Source: Alphaproteobacteria bacterium
GTDB lineage: Bacteria; Pseudomonadota; Alphaproteobacteria; Rhizobiales; Beijerinckiaceae
DNA length: 6,793 bases
Reading direction: 5' to 3'
Assembly (NCBI GenBank): GCA_009921785.1
Contig: RFXE01000102.1
Span: 1 to 6,793 of the forward strand
Shown here: positions 5,633 through 6,793 of the stretch, piece by piece
Position numbering within the stretch: position 1 is the first letter of the stretch
Layout: each line of letters begins with the position of its first letter
The notes under the pieces: generated by a model
What the model saw: the letters and a program-made list of their open reading frames with translations, nothing else
Told to the model about the DNA's origin: nothing
Database searches by the model: none
Translations under genes and position numbers: made by a program

Positions 5633-6793
5633 ATGACGAGTGATGCTGCCTTGCAATTTATTGGCATTCCTGAACACTTTGCAAAATGGTTTGCAAAGCG
5701 CGGTTGGTCGCCGCATCCGCATCAGCTCGCGCTTTTAAAAAATATACAAGAGCAAAAGAATACACTTTTGATTGCACCGACAGGTGCGGGTAAAACTCTC
5801 GCGGGCTTTCTACCAAGCCTTGTCGATTTATCGACGCGAAAAGACCGTAAAAAATCAAAATCAATTCACACACTCTATATATCGCCACTTAAAGCCCTTG
5901 CGGTCGATATTGAACGAAACCTCGAATTTCCAATCAGAGATCTTGGCCTCGATATACGCGTCGAAACAAGAACGGGTGATACACCAACCACAAAGCGCGC
6001 GAGACAGGTTCAACGGCCTCCGGATATTCTGCTAACAACACCCGAGCAGGTCTCCCTCCTTCTCGCCCATCGTGAGGCCGCAAATTTTTTTTCAGATCTC
6101 AAAATCATCATTATCGATGAACTTCATGCTATCGCGCCCACCAAAAGGGGTGAGCTGCTCTCATTGGCACTGGCACGTTTACGGCAACACGCACCAGCCC
6201 TCGCGACGATAGGTCTATCAGCGACGGTTAGAAATAAAGATGAACTGCGCAGCTATCTCGTTGCACAAGATAACGAAGATAAGCTTGCCGAACTGATTGA
6301 AGTTGAGGAGCGTATAAAACCCAAAATCAAAATTCTAAAATCCAATACCAAATTGCCGTTGGCTGGCCATACGGCTTTATCTTCAATGATTGAAATCTAC
6401 GACGCAATTGTGGCGCATCATATGTGCCTCGTATTCGTCAATACGCGGATGCAAGCTGAATTCGTATTTCAGGCGTTATGGAAGCTGAATGAAAAAGCGC
6501 TTCCTATCGCATTGCATCACGGCTCACTTGATAAAGGCCAACGACGGAAAATCGAAGCGGCGATGGCTGATGGAAAGCTCCGGGCTATTGTTTGCACGGC
6601 AACTTTGGATCTCGGAATTGATTGGGGTGATGTTGATCTCGTGATTAATGTCGGCGCACCTAAGGGATCGAGTCGCCTGATGCAACGAATTGGCCGTTCC
6701 AATCATCGTTTTGATCAACCCTCCGAAGCGCTGCTCGTTCCCGCCAATCGATTTGAATCGCTCGAATGCCAAGCCGCCCTCGGCGCGATTGAC
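5633..6793 (+). CDS. Ligase-associated DNA damage response DEXH-box helicase, N-terminal part (3' end outside window)
   Basis: This Lhr-type superfamily 2 helicase is usually found beside an ATP-dependent DNA ligase, a phosphoesterase (PdeM) and an MBL-fold nuclease in a putative DNA repair cluster. The 387 visible residues contain, in order: FAKWFAKRGWSPHPHQ (Q-motif-like, 16-31), Walker A APTGAGKT (48-55), YISPLKALAVD (82-92), RTGDTP (113-118), TTPEQ (135-139), Walker B DELH (162-165) followed by APTKRG, SAT (196-198), LVFVNTR (266-272), ALHHGSL (293-299), LDLGIDWG (325-332) and arginine-finger motif VI QRIGRSNHR (351-359). The first helicase domain and most of the second are complete. The Lhr-specific C-terminal region (families run to about 800 residues) lies beyond the window. 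The start is uncertain: ATG 5633 is preferred, but an in-frame GTG at 5612 is possible, and neither has a convincing ribosome site. GC content is lower than in the inositol genes. Confidence 0.93.
   Translation, partial: MTSDAALQFIGIPEHFAKWFAKRGWSPHPHQLALLKNIQEQKNTLLIAPTGAGKTLAGFLPSLVDLSTRKDRKKSKSIHTLYISPLKALAVDIERNLEFPIRDLGLDIRVETRTGDTPTTKRARQVQRPPDILLTTPEQVSLLLAHREAANFFSDLKIIIIDELHAIAPTKRGELLSLALARLRQHAPALATIGLSATVRNKDELRSYLVAQDNEDKLAELIEVEERIKPKIKILKSNTKLPLAGHTALSSMIEIYDAIVAHHMCLVFVNTRMQAEFVFQALWKLNEKALPIALHHGSLDKGQRRKIEAAMADGKLRAIVCTATLDLGIDWGDVDLVINVGAPKGSSRLMQRIGRSNHRFDQPSEALLVPANRFESLECQAALGAID

Overview
The window reads as a stretch of proteobacterial chromosome, most likely alphaproteobacterial. 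That is an inference from protein family style: a kinase/DUF2090 fusion form of IolC, an Lhr-type ligase-associated helicase, and a long PEP carboxylase ending in RNSG. All genes lie on the + strand and are tightly packed. No RNA gene, CRISPR array, insertion sequence or phage gene is visible, and no gap between genes exceeds about 90 bases.

Layout: (1) 1-1608, the C-terminal 535 residues of phosphoenolpyruvate carboxylase (ppc), entering from the left edge. (2) 1684-5541, a myo-inositol catabolism cluster: iolC (kinase domain fused to DUF2090), iolB, and iolA/mmsA. It is closed by a strong intrinsic terminator at 5561-5588. (3) 5633-6793, the N-terminal 387 residues of a ligase-associated DEXH-box helicase running off the right edge.

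In the pathway, IolB isomerises 5-deoxyglucuronate to 5-dehydro-2-deoxygluconate, and the IolC kinase phosphorylates that. An aldolase then yields malonate semialdehyde and dihydroxyacetone phosphate; the DUF2090 domain is a candidate for that step. IolA/MmsA oxidises the semialdehyde to acetyl-CoA. iolD, iolE and iolG are not in the window.

The main oddity is that two of the three inositol genes are broken in the same way. Each has an internal, frame-disrupting deletion: roughly 60 codons are missing at the kinase/DUF2090 boundary of iolC (near 2674-2690), and roughly 106 codons are missing from the middle of iolA/mmsA (near 4940), including the catalytic cysteine. iolB between them, and ppc upstream, look intact. 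The pattern suggests either recent decay of the lower half of the pathway or an artefact of assembly or sequencing; the sequence alone cannot decide. I found no convincing evidence of a wholly new biological system.
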